A stretch of DNA of 64,000 nucleotides from Muribaculaceae bacterium (GTDB lineage: Bacteria > Bacteroidota > Bacteroidia > Bacteroidales > Muribaculaceae). The notes under the pieces are model-generated. The model saw nothing but the letters and a program-made list of their open reading frames with translations. It ran no database searches and was not told the DNA's origin. Both the position numbers and the translations under genes were made by a program. Below are positions 1-7,439 of this stretch, one piece after another. Positions within the stretch are counted from its first letter, which is position 1; each line of letters opens with the position of its first letter. The stretch covers positions 52,569-116,568 of the forward strand of contig JAEETL010000004.1 of assembly GCA_016290325.1 (NCBI GenBank), written 5' to 3'.

Positions 1-426
1 GACATCCGCATCGCTTCGGTGAAGGCCAAGTTCGGCCAGCCCGAGGTAGGCTTGGGCATCATTCCCGGTTTCTCGGGAACCCACCGTTTGCCCAAACTCA
101 TCGGCCAGGGCTATGCCAAGGAGATGATCTACACGGGTAAAGTCATCCGTGCCGACGAAGCCTTGCGCATCGGTTTGGTCAATGCCATCTATGAGCCTGA
201 GGAACTGATGGACAAGGCGCTCGAGATGGCCGCCATGATGCTCAAGAATGCTCCCGTGGCCATCCGCTTGGCCAAGCAGAGCATCAACGAGGGCTATGAC
301 CTCGATGCCGACGGTGCTATCGCGTTGGAGAACAAGCTCTTTGGCCAGTGCTTTGCCACCAAGGACCAAAAAGAGGGCATGGACGCTTTCCTGAACAAGC
401 GCAAAGCTGATTTTATCGGAGAATAA
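1..426 (+). CDS. crt: Enoyl-CoA hydratase/crotonase, 5' partial
   Basis: This is the C-terminal 141 residues of a crotonase; the reading frame is open from the first base, so the start lies upstream of the window. Crotonases hydrate crotonyl-CoA to 3-hydroxybutyryl-CoA in the cytosol, or run in reverse. The visible segment [13 protein letters not shown] contains the family's glutamate and glycine-rich loop, followed by [10 protein letters not shown]. The C-terminus [12 protein letters not shown] is typical of short-chain crotonases. The next gene is 3-hydroxybutyryl-CoA dehydrogenase, 34 nt away, and bcd-etfBA follow. That context supports crotonyl-CoA chemistry rather than general beta-oxidation. 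Confidence 0.9.
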   Translation, partial: DIRIASVKAKFGQPEVGLGIIPGFSGTHRLPKLIGQGYAKEMIYTGKVIRADEALRIGLVNAIYEPEELMDKALEMAAMMLKNAPVAIRLAKQSINEGYDLDADGAIALENKLFGQCFATKDQKEGMDAFLNKRKADFIGE

Positions 427-460
427 ACATAAATCATTAAATATAACAGAATCAAAACTT

Positions 461-1297
461 ATGAAAATTTGTGTAATTGGAACCGGAACAATGGCTAAAG
501 GCATTGTCAAAGCCTTTGCTGCCAAGATGCCCGTTGTAATGAAGAGCCGCACCCAAGAGAGCCTCGACAAGGCTATGGCTTCAATCTCTAAGGGCTACAA
601 CAAGCTCGTCGAGAAGGGTAAAATCACCGAGGACGCCATGAAGGCCATCCTGGCGAACATCACCACCACGACCGACTATGCTGACTTCGCCGATGCTGAC
701 CTCGTTATCGAGGCTGCTGTCGAGAACATGCAGTTAAAGAAGGAAGTCTTCATGGAGCTTGACAAGATTTGCAAGCCCGAGACCATCTTCGCCACCAACT
801 CGTCGTCGCTCTCGATCACCGAGATCGCCGCTTGCACCAGCCGCCCCGCTCAGTTCATCGGCTGCCACTTCTTCAACCCCGCCGACCGCATGGCGCTCGT
901 TGAGGTTATCAAGGGCCAGCTCACCAGCGAGGAGACCGCAAAGTGCATCGTGGACCTGACCACCGAAATCGGCAAGACCCCCGTGCCCGTTAACGAGGCT
1001 CCTGGTTTTGTCGTTAACCGCATTCTCATCCCCATGATCAACGAGGCTGTAGGTATCCTGGCCGACGGTATTGCCAGCGCCGAGGACATCGACAAGTGCA
1101 TGATGCTGGGTGCTAACCACCCCATGGGCCCGCTCGCATTGGCCGACCTCATCGGTAACGACGTGAACCTCGCCATTATGGAGGTGCTCTACAACGAGTT
1201 TGGCGATCCCAAGTATCGTCCTCACCCGCTGCTGCGCAAGATGGTTCGTGCCGGCCTCCTGGGCCGCAAGACCGGCGAAGGCTTCTATAAATATTAA
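461..1297 (+). CDS. hbd: 3-hydroxybutyryl-CoA dehydrogenase
   Basis: A 278-residue protein, the usual length for Hbd, which interconverts acetoacetyl-CoA and 3-hydroxybutyryl-CoA with NAD(P)H. The N-terminal Rossmann motif is [12 protein letters not shown]. The catalytic histidine lies in [11 protein letters not shown] and the C-terminal domain begins near [13 protein letters not shown]. The C-terminus [12 protein letters not shown] is the standard family ending. It is the second gene of the crt-hbd-bcd-etfB-etfA operon. Several antisense ORFs overlap it and are shadows. Confidence 0.95.
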   Translation: MKICVIGTGTMAKGIVKAFAAKMPVVMKSRTQESLDKAMASISKGYNKLVEKGKITEDAMKAILANITTTTDYADFADADLVIEAAVENMQLKKEVFMELDKICKPETIFATNSSSLSITEIAACTSRPAQFIGCHFFNPADRMALVEVIKGQLTSEETAKCIVDLTTEIGKTPVPVNEAPGFVVNRILIPMINEAVGILADGIASAEDIDKCMMLGANHPMGPLALADLIGNDVNLAIMEVLYNEFGDPKYRPHPLLRKMVRAGLLGRKTGEGFYKY

Positions 1298-1306
1298 TTT
1301 TAGCTC

Positions 1307-1377
1307 TTAGGTGTCAGGTGTTAGGCATTGGTGGCATCTGCGCCCCTAAAGCCTAAAACCTGAAGCCTAAAGCCTAA
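1307..1377. repeat. Intergenic TTAGGC-heptamer inverted repeat, copy 1
   Basis: This lies between hbd and bcd. The left arm at 1307-1326 is TTAGGTGTCAGGTGTTAGGC. The right arm at 1351-1377 is a run of GCCTAAA-like heptamers whose reverse complement matches the left arm at about 17 of 20 positions. The arms would form a long imperfect hairpin in the mRNA. Copies 2 and 3 occupy the next two spacers of the same operon. Confidence 0.85.
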
Positions 1378-1391
1378 TCATTTAAAAGAAT

Positions 1392-2531
1392 ATGGATTTT
1401 AGCTATTCAAAGACTGAACAATTGTTCCTGCAGATGGTTCGCTCGTTTGCAGAGAACGAGGTAAAGCCTCTCGCCGCCGAGGTCGATGAGCAGGAGCGCT
1501 TCCCCCTCGAGACAGTCCAGAAAATGGGCAAGCTCGGCATGATGGGTATTCCTGTTCCCAAGCAGTATGGCGGTGCAGGCGGTACCGTACAGATGTATAT
1601 TATGGCTGTTGAGGAACTCTCACGCGTGTGTGCAACCACTGGCGTTGTCCTCTCGGCCCACACCTCGCTGTGTATCGCTCCCATTATGGAGAACGGTACC
1701 GAGGAGCAAAAAATGAAATATTTGCCCAAGCTCGCTTCGGGTGAGTGGATTGGCGCCTTTGGTCTTACCGAGCCCAACGCCGGTACCGATGCTGCCATGC
1801 AGCAGACAACCGCTGTTGACGCTGGTGACCACTGGGTGCTCAACGGCTCCAAGATTTTCATCACCAACGCTTCCTATGCCAACGTGTTCATCGTTATGGC
1901 AATGACCGACAAGTCGCTGGGAACCAAGGGTATTTCGGCCTTCATCGTCGAGAGGGATATGCCTGGCTTCTCCATCGGTAAGAAGGAGTTGAAGATGGGT
2001 ATCCGCGGCAGCGCTACCTGTGAGTTGATTTTCGAGAACTGCATCGTTCCCAAGGAGAACCTCCTCGGCCCGCTCGGCAAGGGCTTCTCTATTGCTATGA
2101 AGACCCTCGATGGCGGTCGCATCGGTATCGCTTCCCAGGCCCTCGGCATCGCTCAGGGCGCTATGGACGAGACCGTGAAGTATACCAAGGAGCGCAAGCA
2201 GTTTGGCCGCGCTATCGCCAAGTTCCAGAACACCCAGTTCCAGATGGCCGACCTCAAGACTAAGGTCGAGGCTGCCCGTCTGCTCGTGCGCAGTGCTGCC
2301 TGGAAGAAGGACATGGGCCTGCCCTACAGTGCCGATGCCGCTATGGCTAAGCTCTTTGCTGCCGAGACCGCTATGGAAGTGACGACCAAGGCCGTACAGT
2401 TCCATGGTGGCTATGGTTACACCCGTGAGTATCCTGTTGAGCGCATGATGCGTGACGCTAAGATTACCGAGATTTACGAAGGTACGTCAGAGGTACAGCG
2501 CATGGTCATCGCCGGTCATTTATTTAAATAA
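1392..2531 (+). CDS. bcd: Short-chain acyl-CoA dehydrogenase (butyryl-CoA dehydrogenase type)
   Basis: A 379-residue acyl-CoA dehydrogenase of normal length. It is predicted to interconvert crotonyl-CoA and butyryl-CoA using FAD, exchanging electrons with the EtfAB flavoprotein encoded next to it. The FAD/substrate motif GAFGLTEPNAGTDA is near residue 118. The C-terminal signature QFHGGYGYTREYPVERMMRD is followed by YEGTSEVQR, which holds the catalytic glutamate of short-chain enzymes. Adjacency to etfB and etfA suggests a Bcd-EtfAB complex as in butyrate-forming bacteria. Electron bifurcation is possible but cannot be shown from sequence alone. Confidence 0.93.
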   Translation: MDFSYSKTEQLFLQMVRSFAENEVKPLAAEVDEQERFPLETVQKMGKLGMMGIPVPKQYGGAGGTVQMYIMAVEELSRVCATTGVVLSAHTSLCIAPIMENGTEEQKMKYLPKLASGEWIGAFGLTEPNAGTDAAMQQTTAVDAGDHWVLNGSKIFITNASYANVFIVMAMTDKSLGTKGISAFIVERDMPGFSIGKKELKMGIRGSATCELIFENCIVPKENLLGPLGKGFSIAMKTLDGGRIGIASQALGIAQGAMDETVKYTKERKQFGRAIAKFQNTQFQMADLKTKVEAARLLVRSAAWKKDMGLPYSADAAMAKLFAAETAMEVTTKAVQFHGGYGYTREYPVERMMRDAKITEIYEGTSEVQRMVIAGHLFK

Positions 2532-2539
2532 ACTAGCTT

Positions 2540-2611
2540 TTAGGCATTAGGCGTTAGGCGATAGGTGGTATCCGCCTCACTAAAGCCTAAAACCTAAAGC
2601 CTCAAGCCTAA
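2540..2611. repeat. Intergenic TTAGGC-heptamer inverted repeat, copy 2
   Basis: This lies between bcd and etfB and is the clearest copy. The left arm has TTAGGC at 2540-2545, 2547-2552 and 2554-2559, a strict 7-nt period, then GATAGG. The right arm at 2585-2611 has four heptamers of the form GCCTAAA. The loop is about 19 nt. The arms are complementary over roughly 25 nt. Confidence 0.9.
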
Positions 2612-2624
2612 TTAAGGACAGAAT

Positions 2625-3407
2625 ATGAATATTATAGTTTGTGTAAAACAAGTTCCCGATACCACGGTTGTCAAGATCGACCCCGTTAAGGGTACCTTGA
2701 TTCGTGAAGGCGTGCCCAGCATCATGAACCCCGACGACAAGGGTGGTCTGGAGCTCGCATTGAGACTGAAGGACGAGTGTGGCGCTAACGTCACCGTTAT
2801 CTCGATGGGTCCTCCCCAAGCCGATGTCATGCTGCGTGAGGCCCTCGCTATGGGTGCCGACCGTGCCATCCTGTTGAGTGACCGCAAGTTTGCAGGTGCC
2901 GATACACTGGCCACCTCTTATGCCCTCTCGGGCCTGTGCCGCGTGCTTGACTATGACCTCATCATCGCTGGCCGTCAGGCCATCGACGGTGACACCGCCC
3001 AGGTGGGTCCTGAGCTCGCCGAGCACCTTGATCTGCCGCAGATTACCTACGTTGCCGGTGCTAAATTGCTCGACAACGGCAATCTGGAGGTCGAGAAAGA
3101 GAACGAGGACGGCGTGCAAGTCCTCGAGGTCGAGGGCAAGTGCCTGTTGACCGTGCTCGCTTCGGCTTTTGACGCCCGCTACATGAGCGTGAGCGGCATT
3201 ATGGAGGCCTATGACAAGGAAGTTGAGGTATGGAGTGCCGACAAGATCGACGTTGATGAGGGCAAGCTTGGTCTTGCTGGTTCACCCACCAAGGTCTTCA
3301 AGTCCTTCCCCAAGGCCATGAAGGCTCCTGGCGAGGTTCACGAGGTAACTCCCGAGGAGGCCGTTGAACTCATCGTTAATCAACTCAAAGCTAAACACAT
3401 TATCTAA
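2625..3407 (+). CDS. etfB: Electron transfer flavoprotein, beta subunit
   Basis: A 260-residue EtfB, the small AMP/FAD-binding subunit of the electron transfer flavoprotein that passes electrons to or from acyl-CoA dehydrogenase. The N-terminus MNIIVCVKQVPDTT is the family hallmark. It is followed by GVPSIMNPDDKGGLELALRL and by AGRQAIDGDTAQVGPELAEH, a signature of the EtfB fold. It sits between bcd and etfA in the same orientation. Confidence 0.95.
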   Translation: MNIIVCVKQVPDTTVVKIDPVKGTLIREGVPSIMNPDDKGGLELALRLKDECGANVTVISMGPPQADVMLREALAMGADRAILLSDRKFAGADTLATSYALSGLCRVLDYDLIIAGRQAIDGDTAQVGPELAEHLDLPQITYVAGAKLLDNGNLEVEKENEDGVQVLEVEGKCLLTVLASAFDARYMSVSGIMEAYDKEVEVWSADKIDVDEGKLGLAGSPTKVFKSFPKAMKAPGEVHEVTPEEAVELIVNQLKAKHII

Positions 3408-3420
3408 AAGTTGTAAGCTA

Positions 3421-3486
3421 TTAGGCATTAGCTATTAGGCGTTAGTAAATCTCCTAAAGCCTATAAACTAAAGCCTAAAGCCTAAA
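3421..3486. repeat. Intergenic TTAGGC-heptamer inverted repeat, copy 3
   Basis: This lies between etfB and etfA and is more degenerate than copy 2. The left arm at 3421-3445 contains TTAGGCATTAG and TTAGGCGTTAG. The right arm at 3453-3486 contains repeated CCTAAAG units. The layout is the same as the other copies: TTAGGC units, a short AT-rich loop, then the complementary units just before the next start codon. Confidence 0.8.
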
Positions 3487-3499
3487 AAAGAATAGCATT

Positions 3500-4516
3500 A
3501 TGGATAAGAAAGATTATAAGAACGTATTCGTTTTTGCTGAGCAGCGCGAGGGTGTTATCCAGTCCGTTGCATTTGAGCTTTTAGGTAAAGCCCGCGACCT
3601 GGCCGACGCGCTCGGCGAGAAGGTTGTGGCTATGTTACTGGGCTGTGGCATCAAGGACCAGGCTCAGACCCTCATCGAGCAGGGTGCCGACGAGGTCATC
3701 GTCGTTGACGCTCCCGAGCTGAAGGACTTCCTCAGTGAACAATACTCACAGGCTGTCGGCCAGATCATCCTGGACCGCAAGCCCGCCATCGTGCTCTATG
3801 GTGCCACCACCATCGGCCGTGACCTGGCTCCGCGCATCGCATCGCGCCTCAAGACCGGTCTTACCGCCGACTGCACCAAGCTTGACATCGAGCCCGACAA
3901 GGACGGCGAACCCGAATTCCGCATGACCCGTCCCGCCTTTGGCGGCAACCTCATGGCAACCATCATCTGCCCCAACAACCGTCCGCAGATGTCAACCGTT
4001 CGCCCCGGTGTGATGCAGAAGATGCAGCGCCAGCCCGGACGCCAGGGTGTCATCACCGAGTTTGCTCCTAAGTTCGACGCCAGCAAGTTCAAGGTAAAAC
4101 TCGTCAAGACCATCAAGGCCGATAAGCAGATTGCTGACATCGCCGAGGCTAAGGTCCTCGTCAGCGGTGGCCGCGGTGTGCATGACAAGGAAGGCTTCGA
4201 CAAGCTCCAGGCTCTCGCCGATGTCCTCGGCGGCCAGGTGGCTTCGTCACGTGCCATGGTCGATAACGGCGTGATGCCTCACGAGTGCCAGGTTGGTCAG
4301 ACGGGTAAGACCGTCCGTCCCGCCCTCTACATGGCTTGCGGTATCAGCGGTGCCATCCAGCACCTTGCCGGTATGGAGGAGAGCGATTTCATCATCGCCA
4401 TCAACAAGGACAAGTTCGCCCCCATCTTCAGCGTTGCTGACCTGGGTATCGTGGGCGACCTCCACAAGATTGTCCCCATGTTGACCGAGCGTATCAAGAA
4501 AGAGCTCGAGGCATAA
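3500..4516 (+). CDS. etfA: Electron transfer flavoprotein, alpha subunit
   Basis: A 338-residue EtfA, partner of EtfB. The C-terminal FAD-binding domain is clear: VSGGRGVHDKEGF, then SSRAMVDNGVMPHECQVGQT, GKTVRPALYMACGISGAIQH and INKDKFAPIFSVADLGIVGD. It closes the crotonyl-CoA operon; two hairpins follow within 115 nt of the stop. The length and domain order are normal for the family. Confidence 0.95.
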   Translation: MDKKDYKNVFVFAEQREGVIQSVAFELLGKARDLADALGEKVVAMLLGCGIKDQAQTLIEQGADEVIVVDAPELKDFLSEQYSQAVGQIILDRKPAIVLYGATTIGRDLAPRIASRLKTGLTADCTKLDIEPDKDGEPEFRMTRPAFGGNLMATIICPNNRPQMSTVRPGVMQKMQRQPGRQGVITEFAPKFDASKFKVKLVKTIKADKQIADIAEAKVLVSGGRGVHDKEGFDKLQALADVLGGQVASSRAMVDNGVMPHECQVGQTGKTVRPALYMACGISGAIQHLAGMEESDFIIAINKDKFAPIFSVADLGIVGDLHKIVPMLTERIKKELEA

Positions 4517-4528
4517 CCAACTTAAACT

Positions 4529-4564
4529 CCCCCTCTAAGATTAGAGGGGGTGCCCTTTAGGGCA
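4529..4564. terminator. Double hairpin after etfA
   Basis: CCCCCTCTA at 4529-4537 pairs with TAGAGGGGG at 4542-4550, and TGCCC/GGGCA form a second small stem at 4551-4564. There is no T-tract. Sequences of this CCCCCTCTAA...TTAGAGGGGG type recur between genes in Bacteroidetes, so this may be a dispersed intergenic repeat as well as a transcript end. Confidence 0.6.
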
Positions 4565-4602
4565 GGGGCGTTGAATACTCCCTGATAACAAATCAACAAC
4601 TA

Positions 4603-4631
4603 AGGGCGGGCGCCACTACGGCACCCGCCCT
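4603..4631 (+). terminator. GC-rich hairpin, probable etfA operon terminator
   Basis: AGGGCGGG at 4603-4610 pairs with CCCGCCCT at 4624-4631, with three more G-C pairs inside and a short loop. It is followed by TCGTTATCT, only weakly T-rich. The position, 87 nt after etfA and before a change of base composition, supports a transcription end. Confidence 0.6.
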
Positions 4632-4852
4632 CGTTATCTCATAAATTATGCATCGCTAACTACGTTCGCAAGTAATCTCTTTTTACATGTAATTACCATG
4701 AATTGTACATTAATTATATGATTAATTCACGGCAATTCACGTGAAAACACTTTTAGGAGCGAATGAAACTAATTAACGCTAATAATAAAACAGATTTCAT
4801 TAACCTCTAATCTCAAATTAGCGTGAATGCAGCTTATTTGGCAATTTTTTGT

Positions 4853-4860
4853 TATCTTTG
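4853..4860 (+). promoter_or_regulatory. Promoter -7 box for the DUF4062-FGE gene
   Basis: TATCTTTG matches the Bacteroidetes -7 consensus TAnnTTTG and lies 23 nt before the ATG at 4884. No TTG at the expected -33 spacing was found. Its position argues against the in-frame upstream start at 4827. Confidence 0.5.
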
Positions 4861-4883
4861 CGCCAATAAGTTTCAAAATCTAT

Positions 4884-6197
4884 ATGGACAAACGAAAGCG
4901 ATATCAAATTTTTGTCAGTTCCACTTTCACGGACCTTAAGGAGGAGAGAGGCAAGGTGATGGAAACAATCTTGAATTATAATTGTTTCCCTGTTGGGATG
5001 GAGATGTTTCCTGCTATGGATGAGAAACAATTTGAATATATTAAAAGAATTATCGATGAAAGCGATTACTATCTACTGATTATTGGTGGTCGCTATGGTA
5101 GCGTAGATGGCAGTGGTGTAAGCTGGACTGAAAGAGAGTTCGATTATGCCGTTACAAAAGGTATCCCTGTCCTTGTCTTTGATCATGAGGATTTTACTAG
5201 ACTTCCTGCAAATAAAACAGACCAAGGCAGAAAACGCAATAAATTAAATGCATTTAAAACGAAAGCGTCGTCAAGCAGACTAATTAAACATTGGTCTAAT
5301 AAAGATGATTTAGCTTTAGCTGTTTCAACCAGTCTTTCAAAAGTATTAGATTTACAACCAAGAATTGGTTGGGTGCGGGCAGACACTATAGTAAATGAAG
5401 ATGAACAAAAGGAAATTGATAACCTAAAGGAGGAATTGAAAAGAAAAGATGAATATTATCAAAAAAAGATAAACACTCTTATATCAGAATTGGCTGAGTT
5501 GAAAGCTATTCAAATCAAGCAGCCTCAGGCCAAAATCATCTCTATTCCAGGTACTAATGTTTTCTTCAGAATGATTCAGGTACTTAGTGGCTCGTTCATG
5601 ATGGGAGCAAGTGAAGTTGATGAGAGACCTATTCATAAGGTGACATTAAGTGATTATTGGATAGGTGAAACCCAGGTAACTCGCGCGATGTGGAGGGCGG
5701 TTATGGGAGAGAATACGATTAATCATGAGGCTGATCCGGACCTTCCTGTAGATTTTGCTTCATGGGATGACTGCCAAGCGTTCATTGAAAAATTGAACAA
5801 GATGACTGGTATGCAATTCCATTTACCAACTGAAGCGCAATGGGAGTTTGCGGCTCGTGGTGGGAGAATTGGTAAGAACAATCATTTTCGATATGCAGGA
5901 AGTGATGATGTATACGAACTTTGCAGTGGTACATTACATCCTGTTAAAGATGGTGTCCAAAATGAGTTGGGACTCTATGACATGAGTGGTAATGTGTGGG
6001 AATGGTGCCAGGATTGGTATGGTATCTATAGTAGTGATGATCAAATTGACCCCACGGGCCCAACTTATGGAGAAAAACGCGTACTCCGAGGAGGTAGTTG
6101 TCGAGACTATCCTTTGGACAACTGGCGCGTTGCACATAGGGAAAACTTCATACCAGAGTGTTCGAACGGCTGCTCTGGGCTACGTCTAGCACTCTGA
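4884..6197 (+). CDS. DUF4062 and formylglycine-generating-enzyme-like (SUMF1) fusion protein
   Basis: I chose the ATG at 4884 (437 residues) because MDKRKRYQIFVSSTFTDLKEER is the canonical DUF4062 beginning and a -7 promoter box lies just upstream. Residues 7 to about 100 form DUF4062. A charged coiled coil follows near KEEIDN-like sequence at about residues 180-215. The C-terminal 230 residues are an FGE-sulfatase/C-type-lectin-fold domain, with GSFMMGASEVDERPIHKV, LPTEAQWEFAARGG, LYDMSGNVWEWCQDWYG and RVLRGGSCRD. The ending SGLRLAL replaces the common GFRL. The gene is much more AT-rich than its neighbours, suggesting horizontal acquisition. Function is unknown; DUF4062 also occurs in conflict- or signalling-type fusions. 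I cannot assign formylglycine synthesis. Confidence 0.8.
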   Translation: MDKRKRYQIFVSSTFTDLKEERGKVMETILNYNCFPVGMEMFPAMDEKQFEYIKRIIDESDYYLLIIGGRYGSVDGSGVSWTEREFDYAVTKGIPVLVFDHEDFTRLPANKTDQGRKRNKLNAFKTKASSSRLIKHWSNKDDLALAVSTSLSKVLDLQPRIGWVRADTIVNEDEQKEIDNLKEELKRKDEYYQKKINTLISELAELKAIQIKQPQAKIISIPGTNVFFRMIQVLSGSFMMGASEVDERPIHKVTLSDYWIGETQVTRAMWRAVMGENTINHEADPDLPVDFASWDDCQAFIEKLNKMTGMQFHLPTEAQWEFAARGGRIGKNNHFRYAGSDDVYELCSGTLHPVKDGVQNELGLYDMSGNVWEWCQDWYGIYSSDDQIDPTGPTYGEKRVLRGGSCRDYPLDNWRVAHRENFIPECSNGCSGLRLAL

Positions 6198-6530
6198 TTT
6201 TACTCAATCAGTTCGCTAGCTACAAAAAGAGTTTTTATAATAGTTTTATTTCTATGGTTATTTGACACAATCTGCTTTTTGGTATGGCGCACTATTCCGC
6301 TTAGATTCTCTCTTTGCACCAGAGGCTGCAAAAACAGATTATAATATTTATTAAGAGCCCCTCGCGCCACACATTGCATGCTGCGGAGAGTAGATCGTGT
6401 CTGTCAATCAGTGGTTTGCGGTTTTTGCCGTTGATGGGTGGGTTTGTCTGTTGACGCGTTCATGTCTCTATGATGGGTGGTAATTCAATAGTTTTATTTA
6501 CCTTTGTAGGTGATTATTAACCTAAATGAT
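6198..6530. other. Spacer between the FGE-like gene and the VanX-like gene
   Basis: This is 333 nt without a supportable ORF. I looked for a second copy of the last 110 nt of the FGE-like gene, as expected for a diversity-generating retroelement template, and saw none. The right end has a TAccTTTG promoter box at 6499-6506. Confidence 0.5.
6499..6506 (+). promoter_or_regulatory. Promoter -7 box for the VanX-like gene
   Basis: TACCTTTG fits the TAnnTTTG consensus and lies 24 nt before the ATG at 6531. This rules against the in-frame GTG at 6510 as the start. Confidence 0.5.
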
Positions 6531-7310
6531 ATGAGAAAAATGAAGGCAAGGAATAGACAGTGGATGTGGGCCGCGATATTGGTCATATGCGGCTGCATGG
6601 CCTCGTGCAAGAGCACTCAGGGGCTTCAGGCCATCGACCCGACGATGGACTCGAGCCAATTTGTCAATATTACTGACGTGGTACCCGACGCGATTCTGGA
6701 GATACGCTACCACAGCACCTATAACTTTGTGGGAGCGCGCATCGACGGATATGAGGAACCGGTGGCGCTGATGACACGCGTGGCTGCCGACAGCTTGCGC
6801 GCCGTGAGCGACGACCTCAAGCGTCACGGCTATCGCTTGAAGATCTTTGACGCTTATCGCCCGCAACGTGGAGTGGACCATTTCATGCGCTGGTCACAGG
6901 ACCTGACCGACACTATCACCAAGGCCTATTTCTATCCCTACCTGACTAAGAAACAAGTGTTTGACGGCGAGTATGTCGCCACGAAGAGCGGCCACTCACG
7001 CGGCTCAACGGTGGACCTGACGCTCTTTGATATGAAAACGGGCAAGGAACTGGACATGGGCGGCACGTTTGACTGGTTTGGCCACGAGAGCCATCCCGAC
7101 TATGGTGGTAACCCCGAGACGCTGGAATATACCGGCCCCGAGTCAGCCATCACTTCTGAGCAGTTCTATAATCGCATGGTGCTGCGCACGGCGATGCTGC
7201 GCCACGGCTTCAAACCGCTCGACAACGAGTGGTGGCACTTCACCTTGAAGAACGAGCCTTTCCCCGACACCTACTTCAACTTCCCAATCAAGACGCTCCC
7301 CTCAAAGTAA
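6531..7310 (+). CDS. D-alanyl-D-alanine dipeptidase-like M15 lipoprotein (VanX/DdpX family)
   Basis: From the ATG at 6531 the product is 259 residues. An N-terminal hydrophobic signal ends in the lipobox MASC, so it is probably a lipid-anchored envelope protein. Peptidase M15D features are all present: the core FDAYRPQRGV, the zinc ligands His155 and Asp162 in HSRGSTVDL, and the catalytic Glu233 with ligand His236 in EWWHF. The family hydrolyses D-Ala-D-Ala dipeptides in peptidoglycan recycling. No van resistance partners (VanH, VanA or VanS-like) are nearby, so a housekeeping role is more likely than glycopeptide resistance. Confidence 0.85.
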   Translation: MRKMKARNRQWMWAAILVICGCMASCKSTQGLQAIDPTMDSSQFVNITDVVPDAILEIRYHSTYNFVGARIDGYEEPVALMTRVAADSLRAVSDDLKRHGYRLKIFDAYRPQRGVDHFMRWSQDLTDTITKAYFYPYLTKKQVFDGEYVATKSGHSRGSTVDLTLFDMKTGKELDMGGTFDWFGHESHPDYGGNPETLEYTGPESAITSEQFYNRMVLRTAMLRHGFKPLDNEWWHFTLKNEPFPDTYFNFPIKTLPSK

Positions 7311-7371
7311 AGGGAGGTGTTGTCACGGATGTCACCAATCAGTTGAATGATGCTTTTTGTCGCTCAGCGGC

Positions 7372-7401
7372 TTGAATATTCGTGGTTTTGTCTTATCTTT
7401 G
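7372..7401 (+). promoter_or_regulatory. Promoter of the GH3 gene
   Basis: TTG at 7372-7374, a 19-nt spacer and TATCTTTG at 7394-7401 match the Bacteroidetes sigma-ABfr-type -33/-7 layout. The start codon follows 38 nt later. Confidence 0.7.
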
Positions 7402-7439
7402 CAAGTAGATAACCAAAATAACAGAAAGATTCCAAAACG

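Larger units (their letters stand above)
4517..4883. other. Spacer between etfA and the DUF4062 gene
   Basis: No convincing gene in 367 nt. The left part holds two hairpins, listed separately. The right part from about 4640 is very AT-rich and ends in a promoter-like TATCTTTG at 4853-4860. A long in-frame extension of the downstream ORF starts at 4827, but it precedes the promoter and is unlikely to be translated. Confidence 0.6.

Noticed and set aside
1307..3486. TTAGGC runs as a telomere-like or CRISPR array
   Set aside because: The units are 7 nt without spacers, confined to operon spacers and paired as inverted repeats; a CRISPR array needs longer direct repeats with unique spacers.
4529..4631. 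A small RNA or riboswitch after etfA
   Set aside because: Only simple hairpins are visible, lying at the end of an operon; no conserved riboswitch core was recognised.
4884..6197. A complete diversity-generating retroelement
   Set aside because: The C-terminal lectin fold is suggestive, but no reverse transcriptase, template repeat or accessory gene is in the window.
6531..7310. Vancomycin resistance VanX
   Set aside because: The family match is real, but no vanH, vanA or vanRS partners are nearby and a lipoprotein signal is present; a recycling dipeptidase is more likely.
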